Of a DNA stretch of 64,000 nt, positions 12,550-30,700 are shown piece by piece. Each line of letters starts with the position of its first letter. Position 1 is the stretch's first letter. The notes beneath the pieces are model-generated. The model made no database searches. It saw only the letters and a list, made by a program, of their open reading frames with translations, and had not been told where the DNA came from. This stretch comes from Takifugu bimaculatus (lineage: Eukaryota > Chordata > Actinopteri > Tetraodontiformes > Tetraodontidae): NCBI GenBank assembly GCA_004026145.2, contig CP034979.1, positions 7,271,888 through 7,335,887 of the forward strand, in the 5' to 3' direction. The position numbers and the translations under genes were made by a program.

Positions 12550-12665
12550 TCAGGTTCACTTCACAAGGTTAAGGTCAGGGTCAGGTCATGGTTAGGGTCA
12601 GATCAGGGTTAGGGTTGGGGTCAGGGTCAGGTCTGATTAGGGTCAGAGTCAGGGTCCGGGTGTAA
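12550..12665 (+). repeat. Degenerate telomere-like repeat
   Basis: Imperfect tandem units of GGTTAG/GGTCAG type, with short runs of true TTAGGG (AGGGTTAGGGTT). A similar weak cluster is at 61580-61655. These are short, diverged interstitial repeats. Confidence 0.7.
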
Positions 12666-14491
12666 ATGCTGCTTTAATCTTAAACTGAATCTGAAATCAG
12701 CTGATATCTTTTAAAGGCATCTGAGGATGTTTCTGCCTCCAGATAACTGGAAGAGGAAGAGGACATTTGTGATGGAAACCAGCGTGGTCTTTTCCTTCAC
12801 AATTTTAACAGCATGTGTGTTTAGGATGGAATGATGGGGTAGAAGTGAGGAGGGACCATCATCCATCATAGCTGAGGGGAACCTCCTGATGTGGTTCAAA
12901 TGTGAATTTAGAACAAGAAAACAAAGATGGAGCTTCTAAATAATCCAGCTGGTGTCTATTTCACCTCTGCTAAGGTCTCAATGGTAGAAGAGACCCACAG
13001 ACTGAGACCAACAGTGACTCATGGTCAACAGGAGAACAGTGAGCAGGTGTGATGGAGAAATGCTCCACCTCAAACATCATCCCAACAGTCTCAAATCCAA
13101 TGTTTTCCTGTCAGCTTTTAAAATGTGCATTGCTTTAACAGCAGAATTTTGTCCTCACAAAAATGGTTGAACTCCTTGGTGTGATTGAAATATCATATAT
13201 GCAGAAACACACATACACACAGGTACATGTCACCAGCACAAACCTCTGCACAATTACTCTGCAGAACAGCTCTAAGGAGAACTGGACCCACCAGGGTGGA
13301 ATGTTAGGAACATCGAGCTGCTTGAGCAAGTATGAAGCCTCACCTGGACCAAAGATGAAAGGAGCCTCAGAACAAACCTCCCCAGTTATTATCTTTGTTC
13401 TAAGGAGTCGGAGATTCTGTTATCTTCCATCTCTGGTAACAACATGTTCTATTCTGAGAATATTGGGAGAGGTTGACTTTGGAGGACCTGCATGTATGTG
13501 TGGAGTTCTGGGCTCCCTGCTGTCCTTCTGTTGGTCTTCTGAGTGGGTGGTCTGCTCCAAGAGCGGAGACTGGAAACATTATACCTTCATACACACTACA
13601 TGCACACAAAGGGAAACTGGGAATAACACCAACGCAACGCAGCAGAGGGTGGAGCAAGCAGAAGCTTTCTTCCAGATGTGCCACATTAATTTAGTTGATC
13701 CACAACATGAAGCGGTAGCTCCCCCTCGCCACGGCAACAGAGCCCAAAGAACAATTAAATTTAACCCACATGCGTGGAAATAAAGTGTAGACACTTTCTT
13801 ATCTCCCATTGGAGAGAGAAGAGAAGGAAAGCAAAAGTTTGGCTGAGGTTTCTGTGGAGGAAAACCTGCAGCTCTGAGGGGGGGCAGGTTATGAGAACAG
13901 AGTCCACTTTGACCCACAGAGCAGCGCCCCCGGACTCACAGATGAGGTTTCCACCAGAGGAAAGACAGAAGAAAAATGAAATGAAAGAAGAAGAGCGGAG
14001 GAGGACAGGCAGAGATGTAGGAGGACGGAAGTGGTTGATTGGGTCCCTCCAGAGATTCTTTTGTTTAGATTCTTTCACTTCTTTCACTCTCTCCCTCCAC
14101 CTTCGCTCTGTCCGGACATCTGAGGTACATTAAACAGAGTGGGGGTCACATACGTGACTTCAATCAAGAACATGTGTTGGTGCTGGGGTTCCCCTCGGTT
14201 CCTCCACTGGCGCTCACATTTATTTTCTTGTTCATTGTCTCTCAGTGGGACGTCAAAGGACTATTGTTTATGGACGAGCAAGGGTGCTGCAGGTTAGCGG
14301 CATGTCCTTAACAAGAGCTGCTCTCCTCCACATCTTCCCACCCCTGAAGTGACCAGAACCAAGGACCAGAACCATCATGATTCAGATTTCAGTCTTTCTT
14401 CTGAGCTTCTCTAATATGGAATCTGAAAACATCATTTAAACAATCAAAAGGAGCAGAAAAAGAAGAAGAAACCTGTAAAATGTCTTCTGAC

Positions 14492-14497
14492 TTTATT
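14492..14497 (-). terminator. Candidate klf5 poly(A) signal
   Basis: AATAAA on the minus strand, about 1.4 kb past the klf5 stop codon. The 3' UTR between (14498-15935) contains a C14-type run on the minus strand (poly-G at about 15180-15194 on plus) and a degenerate 12-bp repeat at 14820-14930. Confidence 0.5.
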
Positions 14498-15935
14498 ATG
14501 AAGGGCTTCACTCAGTTGAAGAAAAACAACTTTTGTCTTTGGAACGTTACTCAGCAAGGAAAAAAAAAATCTAGGACAAATGTAGAAAACAATATTTTTG
14601 ACAAGAATATTTAAAAGAATAAAAGGTCAGTTGTTGCTGTTGGGGGCATTTTTCCCTTTTCTCCCTTTTTGTTTACAAAATAAAACAAATGGAATATAAT
14701 CAGATTATTATTTACAGTGCAAATATTTACATTAAGGCATTGTTGCTGGGGAAAAGGGCAGTTGGTGTGTTGACCCCCCCACTGCTGCACAAATAAATAC
14801 GTTCACCAGGAAACACGCCTGCCGGTGTGACCAACAGTGTGACCGACTGTACGACTGATGGTGGGACTGGCAGTAGGACTGAAGGTGTGACTGACGGTAT
14901 GATTGATGGTGTGGCTGACGGTTTACAGTGTTTTAGTGTTTTACGGCATCTCACCACTGCTTTTACTGCCTTAACTGAAAATCTTGTGGCAGGAAAAATC
15001 ATTTCTGCAGAACTACAAATCTAAGCATGTTCAATATTGACACTGTAAGAAAACATGGGTGGGCATGTTTGTCCTCAGGTGAGTGGCTGAATAGTCTCAG
15101 GACGACGGTCAGGCGGCCTGAAATCACCTGGGTAGTTAGACTAATGCCATTTGAGGGAGGGTAAGTTGTGTGTGTGTGTGGGGGGGGGGGGGGGTTCCAC
15201 AGTGGTTGGAGCACTGCTATGCTGAACAAACATATCCACCTGAAAACAAGGCACTTGAGAAGGTGGAGATGAGAATTTGGTTGAAAAAACATGTGACAGC
15301 AGGGAAACATCTGCAGATGTTTGCTGAAGACGCCTGATTAGAGCCTGAGCGTCAACATCCAACATGGGTTTACCTCCCACCATCCTGCTCACAGTCCTTG
15401 ATGAATAATTCATCAGGTAATTGCTGCACTTCAGCGACCATCCACCTCTCTTCTCCTTCACTTCTCCTCCATCTGAAACTAGGAATCTGTCTCTCCTCTC
15501 TCTGTCCCTACTGTCCCTCTGGAGGACAGAGGTTTTAATATCTGAACAGCAAGGCGTTCTCTGGACCAACAGTTTCAGCAGATGAGAAAAGGCTGAGATT
15601 TGCTTATGCTTTCTAGTGCAAACTGAGGATGTGGTAATAACAACATGAATAACAAACTCTGGAGATTCCAGTTGCAGAAACAAAGGAACAAACCAAGAAG
15701 TAAGAATGTTTGGCCTGACTAGTTTTACAACAAAAGCTTCTTATTTTTAGATGGAACCAGTTGTGTTAGAACAGACAAATGTACACCTGAAGAGTTTCTT
15801 CTCATATTACATCATTCTTCATTGTTTTATCCAAAGAAATGTCTGTCAGTTACAACTGGAGGTTCTGGTTCTGTGTCCTGACCCACAGACGGGCTAAGTG
15901 CTCTGTGTGTGAGGACGGCACGTGTGCACGTGCTG

Positions 15936-20526
<4,591 letters not shown>

Positions 20527-21726
20527 GAAGTTCCGACGCAGAGCCGCAAAGGAGCGCCGGTCCTGGTATGGAAAAAGCCGTGAAAGAGAGGAGGGATGCT
20601 GGCGAGGACGAGCGCAGCTGAGGAGGTGGTGGTGCAGGTGGAGAGCTTATTAACACCAGGCTGCTACATTTCCTGCACCAGACTGGAGCTCCTGCTGGGG
20701 GCGGGGCCAAACACTGTAAATACAGCACAGGCGCCGCCCACATGAGCCTTTGATCTGACATTCACGAGCCACCGCCCTACACCCGTCCAGACAGCAGCGA
20801 GGGGCTGCTGGTATATCCCGCGAACAGGACCCATTCAGACAGGAACTGACCCATACTTAGTCGTCCATCAGGGTTCCTGTCTCGTTGGGCCAGATGCTGT
20901 GTACGTATTATTACAAATGACAACAGTTGTTATAACGTCAGGAGTCTGTCAGGGCTGGCAGAGGTTTATTTGACTAGGAAGGACTGAGGTCAGAGGTCAG
21001 ACAGACACATTAACCACACACACAACTGGGATACAGTTTTTCATTTATAAAAATCAAAGAATAAATACACACAAACTGGAAGTTGGTGAACATCTGAACA
21101 GCTGGATCGAGTTCCACCACTGCTGCACAGCTCTAACTGCTGGGCAAGCCACAATATTTACAGCCCATAATCACATGTGTACATGGCATTAAGGGTGATT
21201 AAATACAGTTCATGTACAAAAACAATAATGCAGGTTTTTACTGTAATTCTATTTTTATCACTGACCAAAGAAAAAACATCAGAGGTAGAAAATAGGGAGG
21301 ACACTCCAGGAGCCCTTTGGCTGGGATTAATATGATACCAGCAAGAATGACTAAGGTATGCCCACTATGTCTCTATTTAAAGCCAAAGAAGCCTCCACTT
21401 GTGTGTCTCAGGGGCTACATTTCCTCCACTAGTGTTTATCTGAAGCAAATGCTATCTTCAACCCTGGAAATGGTGTGAAGATAACCATGAACAGACCCAA
21501 AGAAGCAGATCCTGCCAAGAAAGAGGAATGTTTGGGCAGCGTGGCAGCTTGTGTGGAAGGTATTGCCACTGAGCGGCAGAACAACACGTCAGGAGAACAG
21601 AAGGCTCCACAACTCCAGCAGCTTCTACTTTTACATTTCAGAATCAAATCAAATCACAAAAATTTCCAAGTTTCACTCTTTTAACACCCTGAGTGACAGA
21701 AAGGGTCGTCGGTAAAACACTACACT
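20527..21726 (-). other. klf5 upstream region and pibf1 3' UTR
   Basis: Both genes run on the minus strand, so this 1.2 kb holds the klf5 promoter (GC-rich near 20530-20830) and the pibf1 3' UTR (AT-rich, about 20970-21726). A minus-strand AATAAA at 20965-20970 is the best pibf1 poly(A) signal. No other gene was seen. Confidence 0.5.
20965..20970 (-). terminator. Candidate pibf1 poly(A) signal
   Basis: AATAAA on the minus strand about 760 bp past the pibf1 stop codon. Confidence 0.5.
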
Positions 21727-24700
21727 TCACCTGGGCTTCAGCTTCTTTGTTGCTCCTTTACTGCTCTGAAAAGAAGAAAAAGTCTTTAGATTATCAGACA
21801 TGAATGTCAAGCAGCTGATGGCAGTAACCATGGGCTGCTCCTCGGTGTGAAGAGTCCAGGCAGGTTAGAGGAGCAGCTAGTGAGGGTTGAAACTGCTTCA
21901 GATACTCACCAGCACTGTGACTTGGGATTTGTTCAGCCAGTCACCTCCTGTGGTCTTGCTGGTGCGGCTGCCGCCGCATAGCTGCTTTTCACCTGTAGTG
22001 GAGATCCCCACAATTGTCCTGGTTCCCTGGTCCAGGTTTAAAGTGTCTCTGTCTTTGGGACACATACGGACCAGGACCTGCTTCATAATGGCCAGCTCCT
22101 GAGTAAGCACATGGACATGGTCAAAACACCCACCAATCAGCTCAATAAGATGCCATAACCTTCAGGACAACCTGCACAGTTTTAACTGTGACATCTATGA
22201 AGATGTTATGTGACATTATACAGGTGAACATCACAGCTGGACCTCTGAAGGGAAGAGACTGCAGTCGGCTCATCCCACCGAGAGTCTGCAGGGGTGGCAG
22301 CAGCAAGGACTCTTGGTCAATTCATGGTTCTATTTATCACCCCTGAGGACATGAGCCGTGGTATGTCACACACACACACACACACACACACACAGGCAAG
22401 TGCACACACACACTGACACACACTCTGGTGGAATCTCAAACAGGCAGGCTGAGAGCAGCTGTCTGTGACAGGGCACATACTCCAAACAGCAAATGCTGCT
22501 TTGGGACCCACACAACCGGGATGTGTTGCTAAATGTTGCATGAACTTCTGGGTGAGGCTTGCTGATATTTAGGTGTGAAACGATCAGGTTAAAGTCTGCT
22601 AGAACAACAGGAACACTCGGCACCTCTCTGCTGTTGAGGAGTCTCTCAAGGTCTGCAGCCATGTTGTTCTTCACCTGCTGCAGAGTGGTCCGTTCTGTCC
22701 TCAGAGAGCTGATGTTGAGAGAGAAAGGTAGACAGAACAACAGGTTAATAAAGGAAATTACCTACTGGGTTTTACCACATCAAAAGACACTGGTCTTCTC
22801 CACTGCAGGCCTGTCCTGATGCTGCTGAGGTGCTCAGCATATTAAAACTGGCAGAAATTTCACAGGTGTCACATTTTCACATTTAAAGAAATATTTAAAG
22901 ACTTCTTTATAGTTCATGTTCCTCAGGCTGATACAAGCAGGAGCAGGTGTGGTAGCATGTTAAAACAACTGCTCAAAGCACTTTTCTCATTGAAATCCAG
23001 CAAAATAATACAATTTTTGGAATTGAAAGACTTTGAGACAAGTGGCTTTTAATAACATTATATTCTGAATAGGGAACAGTTCTGCATCAAGTAAATTCCA
23101 AAGCATTACGCAGATAACAATCTACATCCTGCTAAACAGGTTTTAGGTTTGTTAGAATTTCAAAAGGTTTGACAGCATTTCAGTTCTTTGAAATATGAAT
23201 CTTCTGCCAGCCTAAAGTCAGAGCCAGACAGTCACAGTCAGCAGCAAGAATAAACCTGGATTCAGATGTCTGACATTAAAAAATAGAGGAGTGGTGGGGG
23301 GTTGATGGAACAAGCTGAGGATGGTCTGGTCAGCAGATTAAGCTCATGACTTTGAGTTCTCCACAGGTACCTGACACTGTCTTCAAGCAAGCTGATGGTG
23401 TCCTTCAGGGCTCTGATCTGTGCGTCCCTTTGTTTCACCGACTTCCACCAGGTAGCTATAGGGCTGCTGCGTCTGTTCTAACAGCTGGTTGGCTGCTGAT
23501 AACTGCAGAGCAAAACATTTGAAACAATTACCTCCCCAACAGGCAGGTGAAGCCTCTCTTAGAAGTCTGTCAATATTAATGGATAAATGAAAATAACAGC
23601 AGTCATGACTCTCATTTCTGATGGCCTCTAGATGTGTGAACAGCTCATAAATGTGGGCTTTATAGAGGCATTGTGTCCTCCTGATTAACAGTAGTACTGC
23701 ACAACCTCGTCTCTGCATGTTGTGGAGCAGCAGCACCTTGATACCAGTTCCAAAGTTTCCTCATACAAGCACGTGTACGTATGGCTTTAACTAATGTCTC
23801 CAAGTCAGAGTTATGATTCACCAGTTAAACAATAATTTAAGTGTGGGCGTGACTCATTAAACCACTAACACAGCCAGCAGAACTGGGAGGACTGGTGTGG
23901 ACAATGGCTAGTTAGTGAGGGGTGTGTGCGCGTGGTGAACACCCTTATACTTTCAAATGACTAAAATATAGAATATTCATGCTTTTACACTGAATTAGAG
24001 GAGGACTCAAACAGCCTTCGTTTAGATTGTTATGAGACTGTAATAGCATCTAGAGAAATGACTAAACAGCCACCCTGTGAACACCCTGCGATAAACACAC
24101 CCAATATGAGAGTTGAGCCGAGTGCTGCAGGGCGTCACGCCGTTTGGCAGTAATTCTTACTGTGTCAACAGGCAGGACAAGTACGAGTCACACATTTCTC
24201 CCTTTAAATTAGCCACTAATGTGTCTTTGTGGTGCATTGCAGGCGCTTAAATCTCTGCAGAGGCTTCACACCTCTCACCAAAGGGTCTCTGAGATCACAA
24301 GTGGATCCCACTCTTTTGCTGGTGTCAGACAGTAAGCTTCTGACTGACTGCTGACCCTCACCCAACCCTCAGCCATCACGAAGGAGTCCGACCAGTCTTT
24401 CCAGTGTTAAAGCCCTTGGAGGAGCTACACATCTTGTTAGAAACACACCTGATGATTCAGAAGGTTGACCAGAGGCCACAGAAACAGACAAAAAGGAGGA
24501 GCAAAAATGTTTCTGCTCTTTGTGCAAGTGTCCTAAAATCTGAGCTCTAATCTTCTTTTACAAACTTCTCACAGATATTTGTGAAAGTGGTCCAAACACG
24601 TGAAGAGAGGGAACGCGTGAAGACCGAAACAGACAGTCGGTCTGGAGTGTCGAAACCATGTGCCGTGCTCCTCAAGTGGCCTTCCATGGCACCCATGGTG

Positions 24701-27700
24701 GGCGGGGCCACCAAGAGCGAATGTGTGATAACAACTAACATCTCAGCAAACCAAAAGAGCCTTCTGGAAAAAATGATTGGGGATGTGAGAGAAGCTGTGG
24801 AGCAACCAGAGCTGAGTCACTGCAGATTAGTGATGCTGGGAACACAAAAGTGTGCTGCAGGTGCCAACATGCCAAACTCAGAGTTTAGCTTTTAATTCCA
24901 TGAAATAAAGTTAAGCCTATTAATGTCTGTCTCCAGGCAGGACTGCACATTTCTCAGTGTGTGTGTACCTGTTCAGATGCCTGCTCAGACTTTAACCTGT
25001 GGCTGTCCAACTCTCTTCTCAGTGATGTGTTCTGCCTCTCCAGCTGTAGAACCCTGCGAGCCAGGTGAACACTGGCAGACAGTTTGGAAATTCCAAAATA
25101 AGACAATACCAACAAGTTTCTGCCCATGTTAACATAGCTACGCTGAGATCAAACACAGCTGTGGGCTGCCAAACATTAAGGTCCATCCTGTCAGACCCAG
25201 ACCAATGTGACTTTGGAGCCATTGTTCTCTCTATCACTAAGAGTAACAGATGTAAGACACGTTCTTGGACAGGATTCATGATTCTGGGATGAAGTCAGAG
25301 ACTCCTGGTGCTGCTAGGATCTACACTGCAGTCTACAGCTTAATGGAAGCTTTATCAGTGACATCGTCCACTGTCTAGGTTTTAAGGCCTTCAGACACAT
25401 GGAACATGTGTGGATGAAGAGTCTACTAGGCCAGCCTTCCTGCTATTGCCCCAAGGTTCAACTATGTGTGTGAGCTGTGCTGCACCTCTGTTTAAGTCGC
25501 CGCCTGGCAGTAGTGGGGACATTGGCACCGTAGCCGTAGGAGAACAGAACTCTCTCTGCCTCTTCTTCATCCTCAACTGCAACAGATTAATAGAGTTTGA
25601 GCTGCTACAGGAAAACACTGATGTGTGTTGCTGATTCTTCATCAACAGCTTGTTCAATCACAGACATGCTCTGACTCTGAAGTCTTCTGGGGCTCTTCTG
25701 CCTGCAGAGTAATGTGAGAAATGGAGTTTGTTCTTACTCTCTGCAGCCTGGATGGTAACCTGGTCCAACTCTTGCTCAAGATGCTCATAGGTCTCCAGCC
25801 GGGAGGCCTGCTCGGCATTCTGAGTGCGCAGCTCTGACGAACGCTTCTCCGATGACGTCTGCAGCTTGTAAAACTCCTCCGTCAGGAGCTGCAGGAGACA
25901 CAGCAAACAGCTCCCCTTACTGCAATCATTTCAAATGTGAAGGAATTTTAGATGAATTCAGCATGTATACAGGCATAAAGGCACTGGCAAAGCTGCATTT
26001 CTTTCTAATTACTCTGCAACTTGGTGTCATCTTTAACAATTAATTGTGTATTGACACCCAGGTAACTAATGGAGGAGTCATGCTTTGCACAACAGTGTTA
26101 TTCCTGTGCTCTGTCCACTTCCACAAATGGTCCATGTCCTTGTGTCTTCGCCCTCATGCATGTTATCATCCAATGAAAAGACTTTTGCTCATCTCACTGC
26201 TGAATTTATCAGGTCTTCAACAACATGTGGTGAGTTTCAGCTTATATCACAGCACTCAAACACCATTATTTACCAGGTAACTACACCTCAAAAGACTGGG
26301 GATCAAAGTTGTTCAGTAGCACAAAATGTTACATAAGAACTGGCTGCAGGTCTGTGGAGGACTCTCAAGCAAAAAGAACAATTTACTTAATTACCGTAAT
26401 TAGGAGATTATATAGCAGCATTGCAATTTTCTGAAATAACTTTTTGAGGTGGGCTCTGAGAACTTCTATGTAACACGGAGCTATGTAACAGTGTACCTGT
26501 GAACGTGTGTCCAGATATTTGTGGTGTTTGCGCCCTTACCTCAAGCTTCTTCTGCTGTTTCTCACACTCCCTCTGGCACTGGGCCAGAGCCGCAGCGTTC
26601 TCCTCTTTCACCATCACAGCTCGCTCTGCTTCCAAGGCATAAAGTTGGGCCTGAGCCGACAGTTCTGCTACTTGGCTGTCGGTGCCCAGCTGCAGCTGCT
26701 GAAACCTGTGCAGGTAATCAGCTTGTTAGACTGACAGCTGAGTTGGGGGAGACATGGATGCATCCCTTCATGATGACAGAGGGGTCGGTCCCATCATCAA
26801 CAACATTCAGATAGTTCTACTCCAACAAACAGGAAGATATTAAATTTAGAACAAAGCAGAAACACTTAAATAGCATCAGTGAAGGAGGGTTTTGTTCACA
26901 GAGGAACCTCATCTCTCTTTTATTTAGATGCTTCCACACAGCTTTGTCAAATGCTCATTTCACCATATGATGCACACATTTGTGTGGGTGAGACAGTGCG
27001 TAGGTACCAAACACACAATGTGGAGACTGAAGCAGCAAATGTTCTAATGAACGCCAACTGTCCTACAGTGCAAACTCCTGAGTTTTACTCTAGCAAATGT
27101 CTCAAACGTCAACTGACGGCCAAAATTATTATTATTATCATTACAAGCAGTAATTTCTTTATAACAAATATCATATCAGATCTGACACATACAGAAAATG
27201 TATACTTCCAAATGGACTATTTTAAAACACTATTTCTAAACCAACACCTGATCTATGTTATTTTAATGGTTTATGGAAAATGTTTATTAATTATAAAAGG
27301 AACATTAAAATAATTACATTCTCAAGTTAATAGCAGCTCACTCTTTAGCGACAGACGAACCAGACCATAAATCCTGGCTGGGTGGTATTAATAACGCTCT
27401 GTTACAGCTGACCTGATGCCATTTCATCATCATGGAGCGCAGGCCTGAGCCATGCGCTCATCCTGACACACTTGGACATTCCAAACACCGATGAAGATGC
27501 AGCTTCCTTCTGTGCAGCAGCATCAGAAGCTCATTTACACCAAAAATAGGAACAAGCGTGAGGTCAAGGGTCAAAGGCTGGGAGCTAACATCTGTCGGTG
27601 CTGTCCTGGGACGCGGCACAGAGAGGGAATGTGTCACACAGCAGTGTGAGAGCACAAGTGAAAGTGTTTGTGTGGAGGGGCCAACAGCTGGTGGTTTGGA

Positions 27701-30700
27701 TCTAGAGAAATGAATGGCATGAAGTAGAAACCTCAGGGAGGGATAATGTTGCCTCTGCACTTGTCCTCAGATCACGTTAGTAAGAAATGAACCAATGAGT
27801 TTCTGAAGAAGCTGAAGGACAGAAAACCCTCCCTGCTCAAACTGGTGAAGCCATTAAAACCAGTTTGGGCACATTGTTTCCAGCTGTCGTTCTTCCAACT
27901 TGCTGTTCAGTCATTCACTTCCCAGAAACAAGGGCTGGGTGCCACCCTCAGAGGAACTGAAGGTCAGCTTCTGGTCCAGCCTGGTCCTGATCTAGCCCTA
28001 GAGAGGGCAAAGGACACTGTCTCCTATTCACAGCAGCCCAGAGCAAACGCTGCTGGAAGAGTGCACAGATGTGTCCGACCAGGATGTTCTGGTTGTTTGT
28101 CAGCTTTGCTTCATCTGATGCATTTCTTTCTTTGCAAAGATGAAGGAAGAGAAAACAAAAGTTGTAGAAGACTCACTGTTCCAGCAGGTGTTCATATCTG
28201 GACTGAAGGTCTCTCTGGGCCACCACAGCTCGATCCTTCTCCAAAACGGCATCATCTCTGGCCTCCCGTAAATTCCTGATAAGCAGATAAAAAAGATCTC
28301 AACATCTCCATCCAAATAAACATGCCTGAAACACCCTCATTATTCTTCACACGGGACAAAAAGCCTCTCTTAAGGACCCGTGTTTATTCAAACATGAGGT
28401 TATTAAATGGCCGTTACCTGTTTTCCCTCTCATACATCTCCCTGGAGCTCCGCTGTAAGTTTTCTAGCTCCTGACTGGTTTTCAGCCTGATATTTTCCAG
28501 CTCATCTCTTAACTTGTCCTCATACTCTGACTTGTACTGGTCTCTGTTTGCATAAAAATATAAAAATGAACCTACAAAGTAAAAACAGGGTGGCTGTCAG
28601 GGGTTTGGGTGTCTGTGTACCAAACCTGGAGGCCACATATCTTTCATAGGTGTCTTCTCTGGCCTTCTTGGTGTCATCTAACTGGACCTAAACCAGCAAG
28701 ATAAACAGCTTAAGTATGTCAGTGAGTTCCATTAAAGAGGCTCCGGTTGATCAGACCTGTAGCCTCTGCAGACGCTCTTCCTCCTGAGCTAAGCGGACAT
28801 TGAGCTCCATGTTTTGCCTGTGAAGATACTCCTTGTCCTTCTGCAGGAGAGTCACAGACTGTTGCAATGTCGCCACCTGGAGGACAAGAGAAGAAGATAC
28901 CAGGAACAAGCCCAGATCTGTGCACTCTACCGTGACATGAAAGTGTGTGTTACTTCTTTGTTGAGCGTGTTCCTCTCTTTGCTAACGGCCGTGTGAGTCA
29001 CATCTAGAGTCTCAAATCTTCTTGTCAAATCCTTGATCTCAGCTTCAAAGTTGTCGCGCTCACTATAAAGCAGAGCAATATCTAATCATTAGCTAGAGAA
29101 GACAAGCAGTAAATTCCAATAGTAAAGGGAGATGGCAGCACCCTCCCTGTTATTTTACAATCATAGCCTCAGTATGTTATGGTGAATTTTGGGTAGTCAA
29201 TAGTTCCACTACAACACTGGCTGCTCTGACACAGATAAAACCAATCAGGTTTCCAGCTCTCAGTACCACTTTCATATATTTTTAAAAGGAGAGAACATCC
29301 CCATTTTCTGAGTGAAGACCAAAGGGTGATCTGTTAGCAGTAAGAAGCCAAAGGGACAGAGCTTCTCTATGGTCAAAAGTCAAACACAAACAAACCGCTT
29401 GATGCTTGGGTAGTTGTCACGACGATAGTCTCCTTCTTGGATGTGCTGTTTGGTGTCAGGCCAGTTCCAGGGTCAGTCTCTGACACCTCAGTTCCAGGTC
29501 TGTGCGTATCCGCCGCTCCTCCTCGTAGCTCTGCAGACAGACAGGAGAAACTAACAGTGCAGTGGCTAAATTTACCCAAGAACCCAGTAGAGCTTTGGAG
29601 TTATCCAATCCACTTGATTTATACAGCACATTTTTAAAACACAAGCTTTCCAAAGTGCTGCACAATAAACTAATTTAAAATAAATAACAGAAAACACTGA
29701 AAGACACTGATAGGGTAGGGGGGCGAACCACTGGAGTGCACATTAGCGTTTATGCTAATCAGGCTCAAGAAACACACATTATTGTATTTAAATGTGGTAT
29801 TGTTTTTATTCCATTCTCTTTCATTCTGATTTTAAGGCATTTGAAGATGTGAGGTCATAAAATAATAACTTTTCCCTGACTCTAATCTCCTTTTAGTTGT
29901 AAAATCTTCTGTGAGGTTTGACTCACAACTGGGGAAGTAGAGATATTCAAGATATAACAGAAATAGCTTCAAATGTGTTTTTCTCTTACGTCCATCAGTC
30001 CTCTCATCTGTGTTCTGTTTGTGTCCAGCTCCTCAGTCAGACTGTCTGTCTTCACGCTGAGCTGGGCCACCTGAGACCGGAGGGGAGTCACCGCCTCGTA
30101 GAAACGCATCTAAACACAGCCGAAAAAAACTCATCAAGAAGATTCCCAACAAACAAGCCACACATTTGGTCTTTCTTCTCCCATTTGTGTCTCTCACAGC
30201 TACATATTCCTGGACAGAGATTTTATCATCTGGGAGATTGCGAAGCTCCTGGTACTTGTCTTGGGAAAGGTCCAGATCCCGGAAGGATGTCCGCACCTCT
30301 CCTGCACTCTGACACAGGCGATGGTTCATTTCTTCCAGCTGTTGCTGTCTGGCCAGTACAGCCTCCATCTCTCGCTTATGGAGGCTCTGCTGTTTCCTAG
30401 TAATGAGGACAGCCAAAAGGATTTAGGAGGCAGGTTTTGTTGCTGGGTTCAATACCAGCTTTCTGTAACTTGGAGTTTGCTGGATGCAGCGTGATTAAGG
30501 ACGTTACCCTCCAACCATCAGTGATGTACCTGTTGTCCTCCTGAGCAACTTTCAGCTGGCTGTCCAGTCTCAGGGCCAGCACCTGTTTTAGGTGCAGAGC
30601 ATCATTCAGCCTCTCCTCCAGCTCCTCAACCTAACGGGAGCAAAGAAAAAAAAAACAGATTTAAGGATACCAACAAGTGACTTCAAGGTAGCTTCAGCCT

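Larger units (their letters stand above)
10941..14470. other. Gene-poor stretch between pgbd5 and klf5
   Basis: Contains short (TG)n runs near 11285-11302 and 11590-11612, dispersed repeat copy B, telomere-like repeats and several overlapping open frames around 13163-14133 on both strands. Those frames show no recognisable domain, no clear splice structure and no codon bias, so none is called. This is the interval in which the human 1q42-like and 13q21-like blocks meet. Confidence 0.5.

Noticed and set aside
13163..14133. Overlapping long open frames on both strands, the longest 206 codons
   Set aside because: No recognisable domain, no splice structure, and comparable open frames on the opposite strand; probably chance.
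26879..28279. Plus-strand open frames of 144 codons inside pibf1 intron 10
   Set aside because: No family resemblance, no splice sites or promoter; chance frames in intronic DNA.
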